64,000 nt of DNA, from contig JALFGP010000027.1 of NCBI GenBank assembly GCA_022777205.1, forward strand, positions 1 to 64,000, in the 5' to 3' direction. Both the position numbers and the translations under genes were made by a program. Within the stretch, counting starts at the first letter, position 1. Every line of letters begins with the position of its first letter. A model generated the notes under the pieces. That model did not search any database. It was given only the letters and a program-made list of their open reading frames with translations, and was not told the origin of the DNA. This DNA is from Rikenellaceae bacterium (GTDB lineage: Bacteria; Bacteroidota; Bacteroidia; Bacteroidales; UBA932). Positions 1-7,541 of the stretch are shown piece by piece.

Positions 1-1220
1 GGGAAGACTGCGTAGATGCGACCTCTTGTGACATCTCCCGCCGGAAGTTCAGCTCTCAATCCACCGTTGTTGCAGATGGCGAAGTCCGGCTTCTCCCCGA
101 AGACATCCTCGCATATTTCCACCATGGCATCAGTGGCCCAGTTGCCCAGCAGACCTTGAGGAGAACCCTTGCGGAGAGTTTGCGGACAATTGCCGAGAAC
201 TTCCGACATCGCATCTTCAAGTTTGGCGGAATAGACCCCAAGTTTGTCAGCGAAATCCCGATCAATCCTTGCATCCAACCGGCTGTTTACGGGAATCAGA
301 CGGTAACTGAACCTTTCACGCCCGGAGCCGTTCATATTGATTTTCATATAGCCCAGATATATGCCCTTGCTGCCGGTCTGGACTATAGGCACTTCCTTCC
401 CTGAGAGATTGGTGGCATACCTCTCCTTCATAAGAAAAGTGTGGCTGTGGCCGCCGATGATAAAGTCTATGTTTTCGGTGTTCGAGGCAAAGCCGCCGTC
501 ATAGTATTTTTTGCTGTAGTCTTCGTCGTAACCCAGATGGGACAGGGCAATCACCATTTCCGCTCCTTTCTTCTTGAGTTCCCGTGCAAGTCTGTCCGCA
601 TCCTCCCAAGGATAGGAATACACCACGCCTTCGTAGGCTTTCGGGTCCACAAGCCCTTTCAGACGCGCTCCCAGACCTATGAATCCGATTTTGTGACCTC
701 CAGCCTCGATAATCGCAGATTCGTGGACATTCTCGGACAGGGCAGTACGGCTGAAGTCGTAATTGCTGCTCACCGTGACCACATCGTTCAGATTGAGCAT
801 ATGGCCAAGTCCCTCGATTTTCTTGTCGAATTCGTGGTTGCCTATGGTCTTGACATCATAGCCCATTTCCTTCTGCACCATCATTTCCACCTCCCCTCCC
901 AGGCAGGTGAAATAGAAAGTCCCTTGCACAAAATCCCCTGCATCAGCGAGAATTACAGCCTTTTCCGCTGCCCTGACGCTGTCCACAAGCACCTTGATGC
1001 GCGCCACTCCGCCCCGTCCAGAATTAAATGTCTCGCTCCCGTCTATGGGCTCAATCTGGCTGTGCAGGTCGTTGGTAAACAGAAGAACAATGCTTTCTGA
1101 GGCTGGGTCTTCATTAAAGTCTCCGGTCCCGGGCCGGTTTCCCGAAGATGATGAATCAGTGACTGTAAACTGGCAGGCGCAGGTGCATGCTGAAATGAAG
1201 AATAGAGATAATTTTTTCAT
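1..1220 (-). CDS. 5'-nucleotidase/metallophosphatase lipoprotein, 3' end cut off by the window edge
   Basis: Minus-strand reading from ATG at 1220 is open to position 1: MKKLSLFFISACTCACQ..., LLFTNDLHSQIEP, ILADAGDFVQGTF, TIGNHEFD, FIIGGHSHTFL, NNGGLRAELPAGDVTRGRIYAVFP. These are metallophosphatase and 5'-nucleotidase C-domain motifs. Missing from the ORF track because it runs off the edge. Confidence 0.9.
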   Translation of the reverse strand, partial: MKKLSLFFISACTCACQFTVTDSSSSGNRPGTGDFNEDPASESIVLLFTNDLHSQIEPIDGSETFNSGRGGVARIKVLVDSVRAAEKAVILADAGDFVQGTFYFTCLGGEVEMMVQKEMGYDVKTIGNHEFDKKIEGLGHMLNLNDVVTVSSNYDFSRTALSENVHESAIIEAGGHKIGFIGLGARLKGLVDPKAYEGVVYSYPWEDADRLARELKKKGAEMVIALSHLGYDEDYSKKYYDGGFASNTENIDFIIGGHSHTFLMKERYATNLSGKEVPIVQTGSKGIYLGYMKINMNGSGRERFSYRLIPVNSRLDARIDRDFADKLGVYSAKLEDAMSEVLGNCPQTLRKGSPQGLLGNWATDAMVEICEDVFGEKPDFAICNNGGLRAELPAGDVTRGRIYAVF

Positions 1221-1368
1221 AATGAGAATTATTGCCAGGCAAATTTAGTGATATTTTCCGGATTCGAATTTAAAAATGTAATAGTGGAAATTCCCGATTG
1301 GATTATGACTTTATGCTAACGAATATGATATTTTATATGCAAAATCTTGATATAAACTATAAAATATG

Positions 1369-1376
1369 TACATTTG
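1369..1376 (+). promoter_or_regulatory. Bacteroidetes -7 box TACATTTG, with TTG about 19 bp upstream, for hipB
   Basis: TACATTTG matches TAnnTTTG; TTG at 1347-1349; ATG at 1384 gives a very short leader. Confidence 0.45.
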
Positions 1377-1383
1377 CAGTGTT

Positions 1384-1719
1384 ATGAATAATCTTTCAAT
1401 GGAGGATCTTTACGGGAGGTCCAATAATGATATCGTTGTTGAACTCGGTAAACGGTTTCGCGATTACAGAATAGCATTGCGCTTGACTCAGAAAGACATT
1501 GCAGAGCTGACAGGTCTTTCTGTTATGACCATTGCCCGTTTTGAGAAGGGCGAAGGGTCAGCCATCAGACTTGACAATTTTGTGGCACTTGCCAGAGCAA
1601 TTGAGCGTCTTGAAGGGATAGCTGAATCAATACCGGATATTCCTGTCAGCTTGTATGGAAATCATACGGAAAAAGACATTGTAAAACGGAGAGTCAGAAG
1701 ACGAAAAAATGAAAAATAA
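1384..1719 (+). CDS. hipB: HipB-like XRE-family antitoxin
   Basis: HTH pattern LGKRFRDYRIALRLTQKDIAELTGLSVMTIARFEKGEG; immediately upstream of and overlapping hipA. Start moved to ATG 1384 because the 1366 start overlaps the -7 box. Confidence 0.8.
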   Translation: MNNLSMEDLYGRSNNDIVVELGKRFRDYRIALRLTQKDIAELTGLSVMTIARFEKGEGSAIRLDNFVALARAIERLEGIAESIPDIPVSLYGNHTEKDIVKRRVRRRKNEK

Positions 1720-2989
1720 CATTTTGAATGTCCTGCTGTATGGAAAAGAAATCTGCAAGTTGCAGTGGCAGGGAGGCTATGAAAAAGGATTTGGGAAAAT
1801 CGGAGCCAAGGTTTCGTTCAATCCGGAGTATCATACTTTTGGCGTTGATGTGGATCCTGTGGGACCATATAGACTTTCGACCTATCTTGTCAGGAGAGGA
1901 ATGTCTGATATATGCAGGAGAAATGAATATGAGGGTTTGCCAAGGTTTCTGAGTGCTTCGCTACCTGATGATTGGGGCAACCTGGTTTTTTTTCAGTGGA
2001 TGGAAGCAAATGGGCTCAGAAGCCACGATGTAACAGCTGTAGATAAATTGGCTTTCATCGGAAAAAGGGGAATGGGAGGCTTTGAATTCGTTCCGCAAAT
2101 GTATAATTCGTCAACCGATGATGCTGTTATGCTTGATGAGTTATATAATTTGGCAATTGAGATAGAATCGGCCAGGGAAGGAGTTGCCTTGAACTTGGCC
2201 AATCGTCCGGGAGTGAACGAACTGATGACTGTAGGTATGAGCGCTGGGGGAAAACACCCGAAGGCCATAGTTGCCATCAACTGGAAGACTGGTGAGGTTC
2301 GTTCAGGACAGGTCCTCCTTCCGGTAGATTTCGTCCAATACATTCTGAAGTTTCGGGATTCAGATACTTGGCCAACAGCAGAAATAGAGTATGTGTATTA
2401 CCAGATGGCCACAGAATGCGGAATAGAAATGGAAAAGTCTGTTCTCCTGCCAGTTTCCGGAGCCAATCATTTCCTGACAGAAAGGTTTGACCGCAAGGAT
2501 GGGAAAAAAGTACATTCTGCAACACTCCGTTCTTTGTGCGGTGAGGTAACATCTTATGATGAATTGTTCAAAGTTTGTCGCATCCTGCATCTCCCGTATC
2601 ACGATATTGAACAATTGTATCTGCGTGTTGTGTTCAATTATCTGGCCGGTGTGACTGACGATCACGACAAAAATTTTTCATTCATTATGTCTGAAGACGG
2701 GACTTGGAGACTCGCTCCTGCCTATGATGTGACTTTCACTGTCAATTACAAGAACCGTTTCATTGGGGACAGGCACGCAATGTCAATTGCAGAAAGTGAC
2801 AAACTCATTTCCCGAGGCCAGTTAATCAGACTCGCGTCGGAGAATGACGTGAGAAATGCAGATTCCATTATAACTCGGATTGCTGAAGTTCTGCAATCTT
2901 TCCGGGAAAAGGGTGCAAAAGTTCATATTGACGGTTTTCATTTGAATTTGATATCAGAATATATCCGGGAGCAAGAATCGAAGCTATAA
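1709..2989 (+). CDS. hipA: HipA-like serine/threonine kinase toxin
   Basis: HipA motifs: LPRFLSASLPDDWGN, GMSAGGKHPKA, HFLTERFDRKDGKKVHSATL, GVTDDHDKNFSFI, LAPAYDVTFT. Confidence 0.88.
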   Translation: MKNNILNVLLYGKEICKLQWQGGYEKGFGKIGAKVSFNPEYHTFGVDVDPVGPYRLSTYLVRRGMSDICRRNEYEGLPRFLSASLPDDWGNLVFFQWMEANGLRSHDVTAVDKLAFIGKRGMGGFEFVPQMYNSSTDDAVMLDELYNLAIEIESAREGVALNLANRPGVNELMTVGMSAGGKHPKAIVAINWKTGEVRSGQVLLPVDFVQYILKFRDSDTWPTAEIEYVYYQMATECGIEMEKSVLLPVSGANHFLTERFDRKDGKKVHSATLRSLCGEVTSYDELFKVCRILHLPYHDIEQLYLRVVFNYLAGVTDDHDKNFSFIMSEDGTWRLAPAYDVTFTVNYKNRFIGDRHAMSIAESDKLISRGQLIRLASENDVRNADSIITRIAEVLQSFREKGAKVHIDGFHLNLISEYIREQESKL

Positions 2990-2996
2990 GTTTCAT

Positions 2997-4448
2997 TCAT
3001 AAGAACAAATCGTCCAGAGTTATTTGATTTTGGACTATGCCGCTGTATTTGTTGCTTTTGATTCCGAATGTGCTTATTATTGTCAGATGGATAGCCTGCC
3101 TCTTTTTTATGTATGAAGACAGAATATTCATTCTGTTGCGCAGTACAAGGTCATAATCCTTTCCGATTTCGAACATACCGTTGTAAAACTTTATTTCACA
3201 CAGGTTTACGACTCTGTCCTTGCGCTCGATGACAAGGTCCATCTGTGTGCCTTTGTTTGACTCGTCTCCCCTCAACGTGAGAGCAGATTCTGTGGTTGCC
3301 ACTCCTGATATGCCCAGAGCTTTCTTGATTTGTGCGATGTGAGAGATACATAAATCCTCAAATGCAATTCCACGCCAGCTGTTTGTTGCAGCCAGATTCT
3401 GATTGTGTACCCAATATTCGGAATCATTGTTTGTGCTATTGTCTGCGAAACGCAGATAAAACAGACAGAAGGCATCCGTCAGCCGATATAGTTTTTCACC
3501 CTTTGCGGCATCCAAAGGGCGGTAGCAGATGATGAAGTCGCTGGCTTCAAGAGTGTTGAGTATTTTAGTCAGTCCGGCACCCGATTTAATTCCCAGGCAT
3601 TCTCCAATATCTGTTCTCGAAAATCCATAATGTCTGGATGCAAGCTTGCGTATGGCTTTGGCATACAGGTCAGGATTGGAAAACAGGGAGGCAAACAGGC
3701 GTGTGAATTCATTTTTCAGCGGGGCATTGGCTGCGAAAAAGAGTCTGTCGATGTTTTGCGCAACGCTGAGTCCTTTTTTGAATTTGTCGAGATAATAAGG
3801 AATGCCGCCAACAGCCATATATATTTCAGTGATGTCATACCTTGTCAGTTCAATCCCTCGGGATGTGAAAAACTCTTCGCATTCATTCAGTGTAAATGGA
3901 GATAATTTGATTTCACAGGTCTGGCGGCCATACAGTCCTCCGTGATTGTTTATCATATTGTCAGCCATCCAGGATGTTGCGGAACCGCAGACAATGCATT
4001 TTATATTGTCCCTGGCTGATGCCCATCCGTTCCAGAATGCTTCAAATGCTGTCAGAAATCTGGAGCCCGGAGTGTCCATCCAGGGCAATTCATCTATGAA
4101 CACCAGTTGGGCTCTGCCATCGTCAAGTGATGATAGCAGTTTCTCAAGCATATAGAATGCCTCCATCCAGTCTTTGGGACAGGCTGTCTCCTGAAGCCCG
4201 TAGTTTAGCAGTGAATGGTAGAAATGTTCCAGTTGTTCTTTTTTGCCGATTTTCCGGTTTTCATCGTACGGCGACAGTCCGGTATGGTAAAAAGTAATCC
4301 TGTCCTTGAATGTCTCCCGGACAAGGAAGGTTTTTCCCACCCGCCTTCGGCCGTATACGACCACAAGTTCTGCCCTGTCACTATCGTATCTTTCGTTCAG
4401 TTCCTGAATCTGAAATTTTCTTCCAATCAGTTTCGCCATTGGATTCAT
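2997..4448 (-). CDS. AAA ATPase (archaeal-type ATPase/DUF234-like)
   Basis: Walker A YGRRRVGKTFLVRETF, Walker B LVFIDELPWMD, sensor CIVCGSATSWM, C-terminal nuclease-like region (TQMDLVIERKDRVVNLCEIKFY). Confidence 0.82.
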   Translation of the reverse strand: MNPMAKLIGRKFQIQELNERYDSDRAELVVVYGRRRVGKTFLVRETFKDRITFYHTGLSPYDENRKIGKKEQLEHFYHSLLNYGLQETACPKDWMEAFYMLEKLLSSLDDGRAQLVFIDELPWMDTPGSRFLTAFEAFWNGWASARDNIKCIVCGSATSWMADNMINNHGGLYGRQTCEIKLSPFTLNECEEFFTSRGIELTRYDITEIYMAVGGIPYYLDKFKKGLSVAQNIDRLFFAANAPLKNEFTRLFASLFSNPDLYAKAIRKLASRHYGFSRTDIGECLGIKSGAGLTKILNTLEASDFIICYRPLDAAKGEKLYRLTDAFCLFYLRFADNSTNNDSEYWVHNQNLAATNSWRGIAFEDLCISHIAQIKKALGISGVATTESALTLRGDESNKGTQMDLVIERKDRVVNLCEIKFYNGMFEIGKDYDLVLRNRMNILSSYIKKRQAIHLTIISTFGIKSNKYSGIVQNQITLDDLFL

Positions 4449-4465
4449 ATTTAACGATTATGCCG

Positions 4466-4473
4466 CAAATATA
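4466..4473 (-). promoter_or_regulatory. Putative -7 box TATATTTG for the 2997-4448 ATPase
   Basis: Plus strand caaatata = minus TATATTTG, 18 bp upstream of the ATG. Confidence 0.4.
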
Positions 4474-4487
4474 TAAAATATATTGAA

Positions 4488-4551
4488 TTTGGCAGAATTA
4501 TTAATAACAAATCTGCCAAAAGCTATATAAAGGTATTTGTTTTGGCAGATT
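4488..4551. repeat. Three copies of a TTTGGCAGA motif (one inverted) upstream of the ATPase promoter
   Basis: TTTGGCAGA 4488-4496; AATCTGCCAAAA 4510-4521; TTTTGGCAGATT 4540-4551. The last two are perfect 12-bp reverse complements. Confidence 0.7.
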
Positions 4552-4638
4552 ATGTTTAGTGATATGACCTTCCCTAGAAAAGGTTGACACTTATGGGGTG
4601 GTTAAACTAATACGTATAGATAAAATAGCTACTGCTCG

Positions 4639-5976
4639 TCAATTCATAGGTATCAGTTCTATAATATCTAAATCTTGGTTTGCCTGTTCAGCCTGTGTGT
4701 ATTCTCCTGTCTCGATGTCTATACTGATGATATACTTTTTACCGTCTACAGGAGAAATAACGTTGCATTTGATTGTGCCGTGAGGTATATCACGAATTGT
4801 GGATAACACAGTGTAGTTTGAGGCGTCCGCCTCAAACTTACTTTGGACAAATCCGCATTCTAAAGTTTCAATATCAAACCACCATGAGACATCGAGACTT
4901 ACATCCCATGCCTTGCCTTTATACATATTATCCGAACGTGCTTGTATCACATTGTCATGAAGAGGCCATTCCGTTTCTGATACCGGCTTCATAAAATCTA
5001 TCCAAGTTCTTGTTTCAGTATCATAAGCAAGTATATTGCCTATAAACCAATATCGTTGGCCTTTCCATAGTTTATCATAACAGAATTTTTCATCACAGTC
5101 TGTCCTTCTGACGAAATAAGTCCAATCTATTCCACGCTCCCATACTCCGTTAACATAATAGTTGTATTCATTGTAATCAAGCATATCATTCGTTCCAGAT
5201 AGTTTAGTCAAAGGATCGGAAACTTCGATGCTTCCATACGATGTCCCGACTTCTATATTGACTAATTCTATTGAAACTTCCTCGTTTAAGTAGTAGTATC
5301 TGCTCCAGTCTTCCCAATTTTCGTAGTATTGAAAATTCTCTTTGGGAAGTTTTATTGCCATCAGCTTTCCGTCGGCTACGCTGAAGTATAAACGGTCTTT
5401 TTGACCTTCAAAATCTTCTTTGTTATGAGCTGGCTCGTTTGGACTCGTACCGTCTAATTCCTCAAAACCTCCGTTAGAATATAGACACTGCACGAAATTG
5501 TAGGTATGTCCATCATATAAATTCTCATCTACGTGACATAGAAGAACTAATGTCCCGTTATCAAGTATATGCATTTCACTATCATACTTAATTAGTTCTC
5601 TATAACTATATGGTGTCAGTTGTGCCATATCCTCAATAAAAGAGATTTTGGCAATTCCTGACGAAGTTTTTGTATAAAGATTACCAGCTTTATCCATTGC
5701 TGCATCGCGATTAGGTTTACTATTACTCCACTTTGGGAAATAAGATTGGGCAGCTTCTGGTATATAAAAAATCTTTCCGGTTGAATTCTGAACTAAAACA
5801 TCAAAAGAATTATTATCAGGCTCATAATATTGATTCATTGGTATTTCATTCCCGTCGCCATCGAAAAAACAACAGTTACAAAGATATGTGAAAGAATTAC
5901 AAATACTGCAAATTACATTTGGATGTACGGTTATATCCGTGCGTATAACAGTTTCTGTACCGTCTCCATCATACAA
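4639..5976 (-). CDS. Hypothetical protein, probable 5'-truncated gene
   Basis: 445 aa open frame starting at TTG. The frame stays open upstream (ERGIPFKTAEIRLKV) until a stop at 6052-6054 inside the hipB remnant. No signal peptide or lipobox visible. Confidence 0.55.
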   Translation of the reverse strand: MYDGDGTETVIRTDITVHPNVICSICNSFTYLCNCCFFDGDGNEIPMNQYYEPDNNSFDVLVQNSTGKIFYIPEAAQSYFPKWSNSKPNRDAAMDKAGNLYTKTSSGIAKISFIEDMAQLTPYSYRELIKYDSEMHILDNGTLVLLCHVDENLYDGHTYNFVQCLYSNGGFEELDGTSPNEPAHNKEDFEGQKDRLYFSVADGKLMAIKLPKENFQYYENWEDWSRYYYLNEEVSIELVNIEVGTSYGSIEVSDPLTKLSGTNDMLDYNEYNYYVNGVWERGIDWTYFVRRTDCDEKFCYDKLWKGQRYWFIGNILAYDTETRTWIDFMKPVSETEWPLHDNVIQARSDNMYKGKAWDVSLDVSWWFDIETLECGFVQSKFEADASNYTVLSTIRDIPHGTIKCNVISPVDGKKYIISIDIETGEYTQAEQANQDLDIIELIPMN

Positions 5977-6033
5977 GACTTTAAGTCTTATTTCCGCAGT
6001 CTTAAAGGGGATGCCTCTTTCGGGTGACAGCAG

Positions 6034-6248
6034 AGCAGACAGGTCTTTCTGTTATGACCATTGCCTGTTTTGAGAAAGGCGAAGGGTCAGCCATCAGACT
6101 TGACAATTATGTGGCGCTGGCCAGAGCAATTGAGCGTCTTGAAGGCATTGCCGAATCAATACCGGATATACTCGTCAGTTTGTATGAAAATCATACGGAA
6201 AAAGACACAGTGAAACGGAGAGTTAGAAGACGAAAAAATGAAAAGTAA
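6034..6248 (+). pseudogene. Truncated second copy of hipB (C-terminal about 70 codons)
   Basis: TGLSVMTIACFEKGEGSAIRLDNYVALARAIERLEGIAESIPDILVSLYENHTEKDTVKRRVRRRKNEK nearly matches residues from the middle to the end of the intact hipB at 1384-1719; the match holds at the nucleotide level. Confidence 0.85.
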
Positions 6249-6310
6249 CATCTCTTCTCAGTCCTCCAGGTCTATTCTGCAAACAGATCTTCTTTTTTTC
6301 GGTTTTATCC

Positions 6311-7447
6311 CTAATCCCTATCAATGAGGCCACGCTTCTCGAGCCAGAGGACGAAGAACTTGTCGTAGAGTGAATAAGTGCCCTTGTCTTCTGTTACGAA
6401 GTCCTTGTCCAACAAGCCCTTGAGTGCTGAGCTGACGCTGCTGCTGGAGAGCAGTGAATGTTTCTTGATGAATTTACCGCCCATTATTTGGGAGACTTTG
6501 CCCTCGGATGCGATTGCAAGGAGCAAATCTCTTTGCTTGAGCGGCATTTGGTAAAGAAGTGACTCGTAACTATCCGATGACATTCTCACGAGAAAATCTA
6601 CCGCATTGTCAATATCCCCGGATTCGCACATACAGCCGGCTTCCGTGCGGGAGTACAGTATGTTGAGTACACGGTGTATGTAGCTCGTCACTCCGTCAAA
6701 ACGCTCATACAGAACAGAAACTACATCCTTGGCCACTTTCTTCCCTCCCTGCTCGAACTTCTCAACGGTGAACCCGGTGTATTTGTCAAGCGGAATAGGT
6801 TGCAGGTTGATGATGGTGACACTCTGATAGAATGGCCTTGAAGGAGAGGTGAACATACCTGTCATCAGGTGTCGCTGGCTTCCGGAAAAAATGAAATGTG
6901 CATTTGTGGTTTTTTGAACATAAGTGCGAATGGTCGCTTCGACAGTCGTTTCCGGGTATTTCGTGATTTGTTGGAACTCGTCAATTGCCAGAATGCAGGG
7001 CTTGTCCGCGTTTTGCAGATACGAGAATATTTCGTCAAGTGTAGCAACAGGATTGCGCAACTCTCCTATGCCTATACTCCAGCTTGGCTGTCCGTTTATG
7101 TCGAAAGAAATCTCAGGACGAAGTGAACTGACGGCTGACAGGAACTTCTCCCATACCGCCTTGCCCTTCGGCCGTAGAGTATCCAGTACCGCTTTGCCCA
7201 GCAGATTGACAAGATCGTTCAGAGATTTTGACGCATAGATGTCCACCACGAAGCAATGAAAGTCGTTCCTGAATTCGTCACAATCGAAAACGTGATTAAT
7301 CAGTTCCGTTTTCCCGAGTCTTCTGGGTGATATGAGGGCAATATTGTTTTCGTTGCGTAGCAGTTGCCTCAAATCAGCGGTTTCGGCAACTCTGTCGCAG
7401 AAATACTCATTACCGGCGTATCCGTTTGTAACAAAAGGATTTTTCAT
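6311..7447 (-). CDS. AAA ATPase (ATPase_2-like)
   Basis: Walker A ISPRRLGKTELI, Walker B CILAIDEFQQI, FIFSGSQRHLM, C-terminal winged-helix-like region ending GTYSLYDKFFVLWLE. Confidence 0.82.
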   Translation of the reverse strand: MKNPFVTNGYAGNEYFCDRVAETADLRQLLRNENNIALISPRRLGKTELINHVFDCDEFRNDFHCFVVDIYASKSLNDLVNLLGKAVLDTLRPKGKAVWEKFLSAVSSLRPEISFDINGQPSWSIGIGELRNPVATLDEIFSYLQNADKPCILAIDEFQQITKYPETTVEATIRTYVQKTTNAHFIFSGSQRHLMTGMFTSPSRPFYQSVTIINLQPIPLDKYTGFTVEKFEQGGKKVAKDVVSVLYERFDGVTSYIHRVLNILYSRTEAGCMCESGDIDNAVDFLVRMSSDSYESLLYQMPLKQRDLLLAIASEGKVSQIMGGKFIKKHSLLSSSSVSSALKGLLDKDFVTEDKGTYSLYDKFFVLWLEKRGLIDRD

Positions 7448-7463
7448 TTTCTTGTCTTTTTCG

Positions 7464-7471
7464 CAAAGATA
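7464..7471 (-). promoter_or_regulatory. Putative -7 box TATCTTTG for the 6311-7447 ATPase
   Basis: Plus caaagata = minus TATCTTTG, about 17 bp upstream of the ATG. Confidence 0.4.
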
Positions 7472-7486
7472 ATGAAATTTGTTTTA

Positions 7487-7535
7487 TATTACTATCTTAT
7501 GATAACTATTTTATGATTACCATAAAATAGTAATA
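7487..7535. repeat. Inverted repeat plus third copy (ACTATYTTATG) upstream of the ATPase promoter
   Basis: Arms 7487-7505 and 7517-7535 complementary at 17/19; extra copy ACTATTTTATG 7505-7515, perfect reverse complement of CATAAAATAGT 7521-7531. Confidence 0.7.
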
Positions 7536-7541
7536 ACGCTG

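Noticed and set aside
441-1100. 219-aa plus-strand ORF
   Set aside because: Antisense to the 5'-nucleotidase gene, which runs off the window.
4563-4600. Possible insertion-sequence end (gaccttccctagaaaaggttgacacttatg)
   Set aside because: Looks like an IS terminus to me, but there is no transposase nearby and no second end found; too weak to call.
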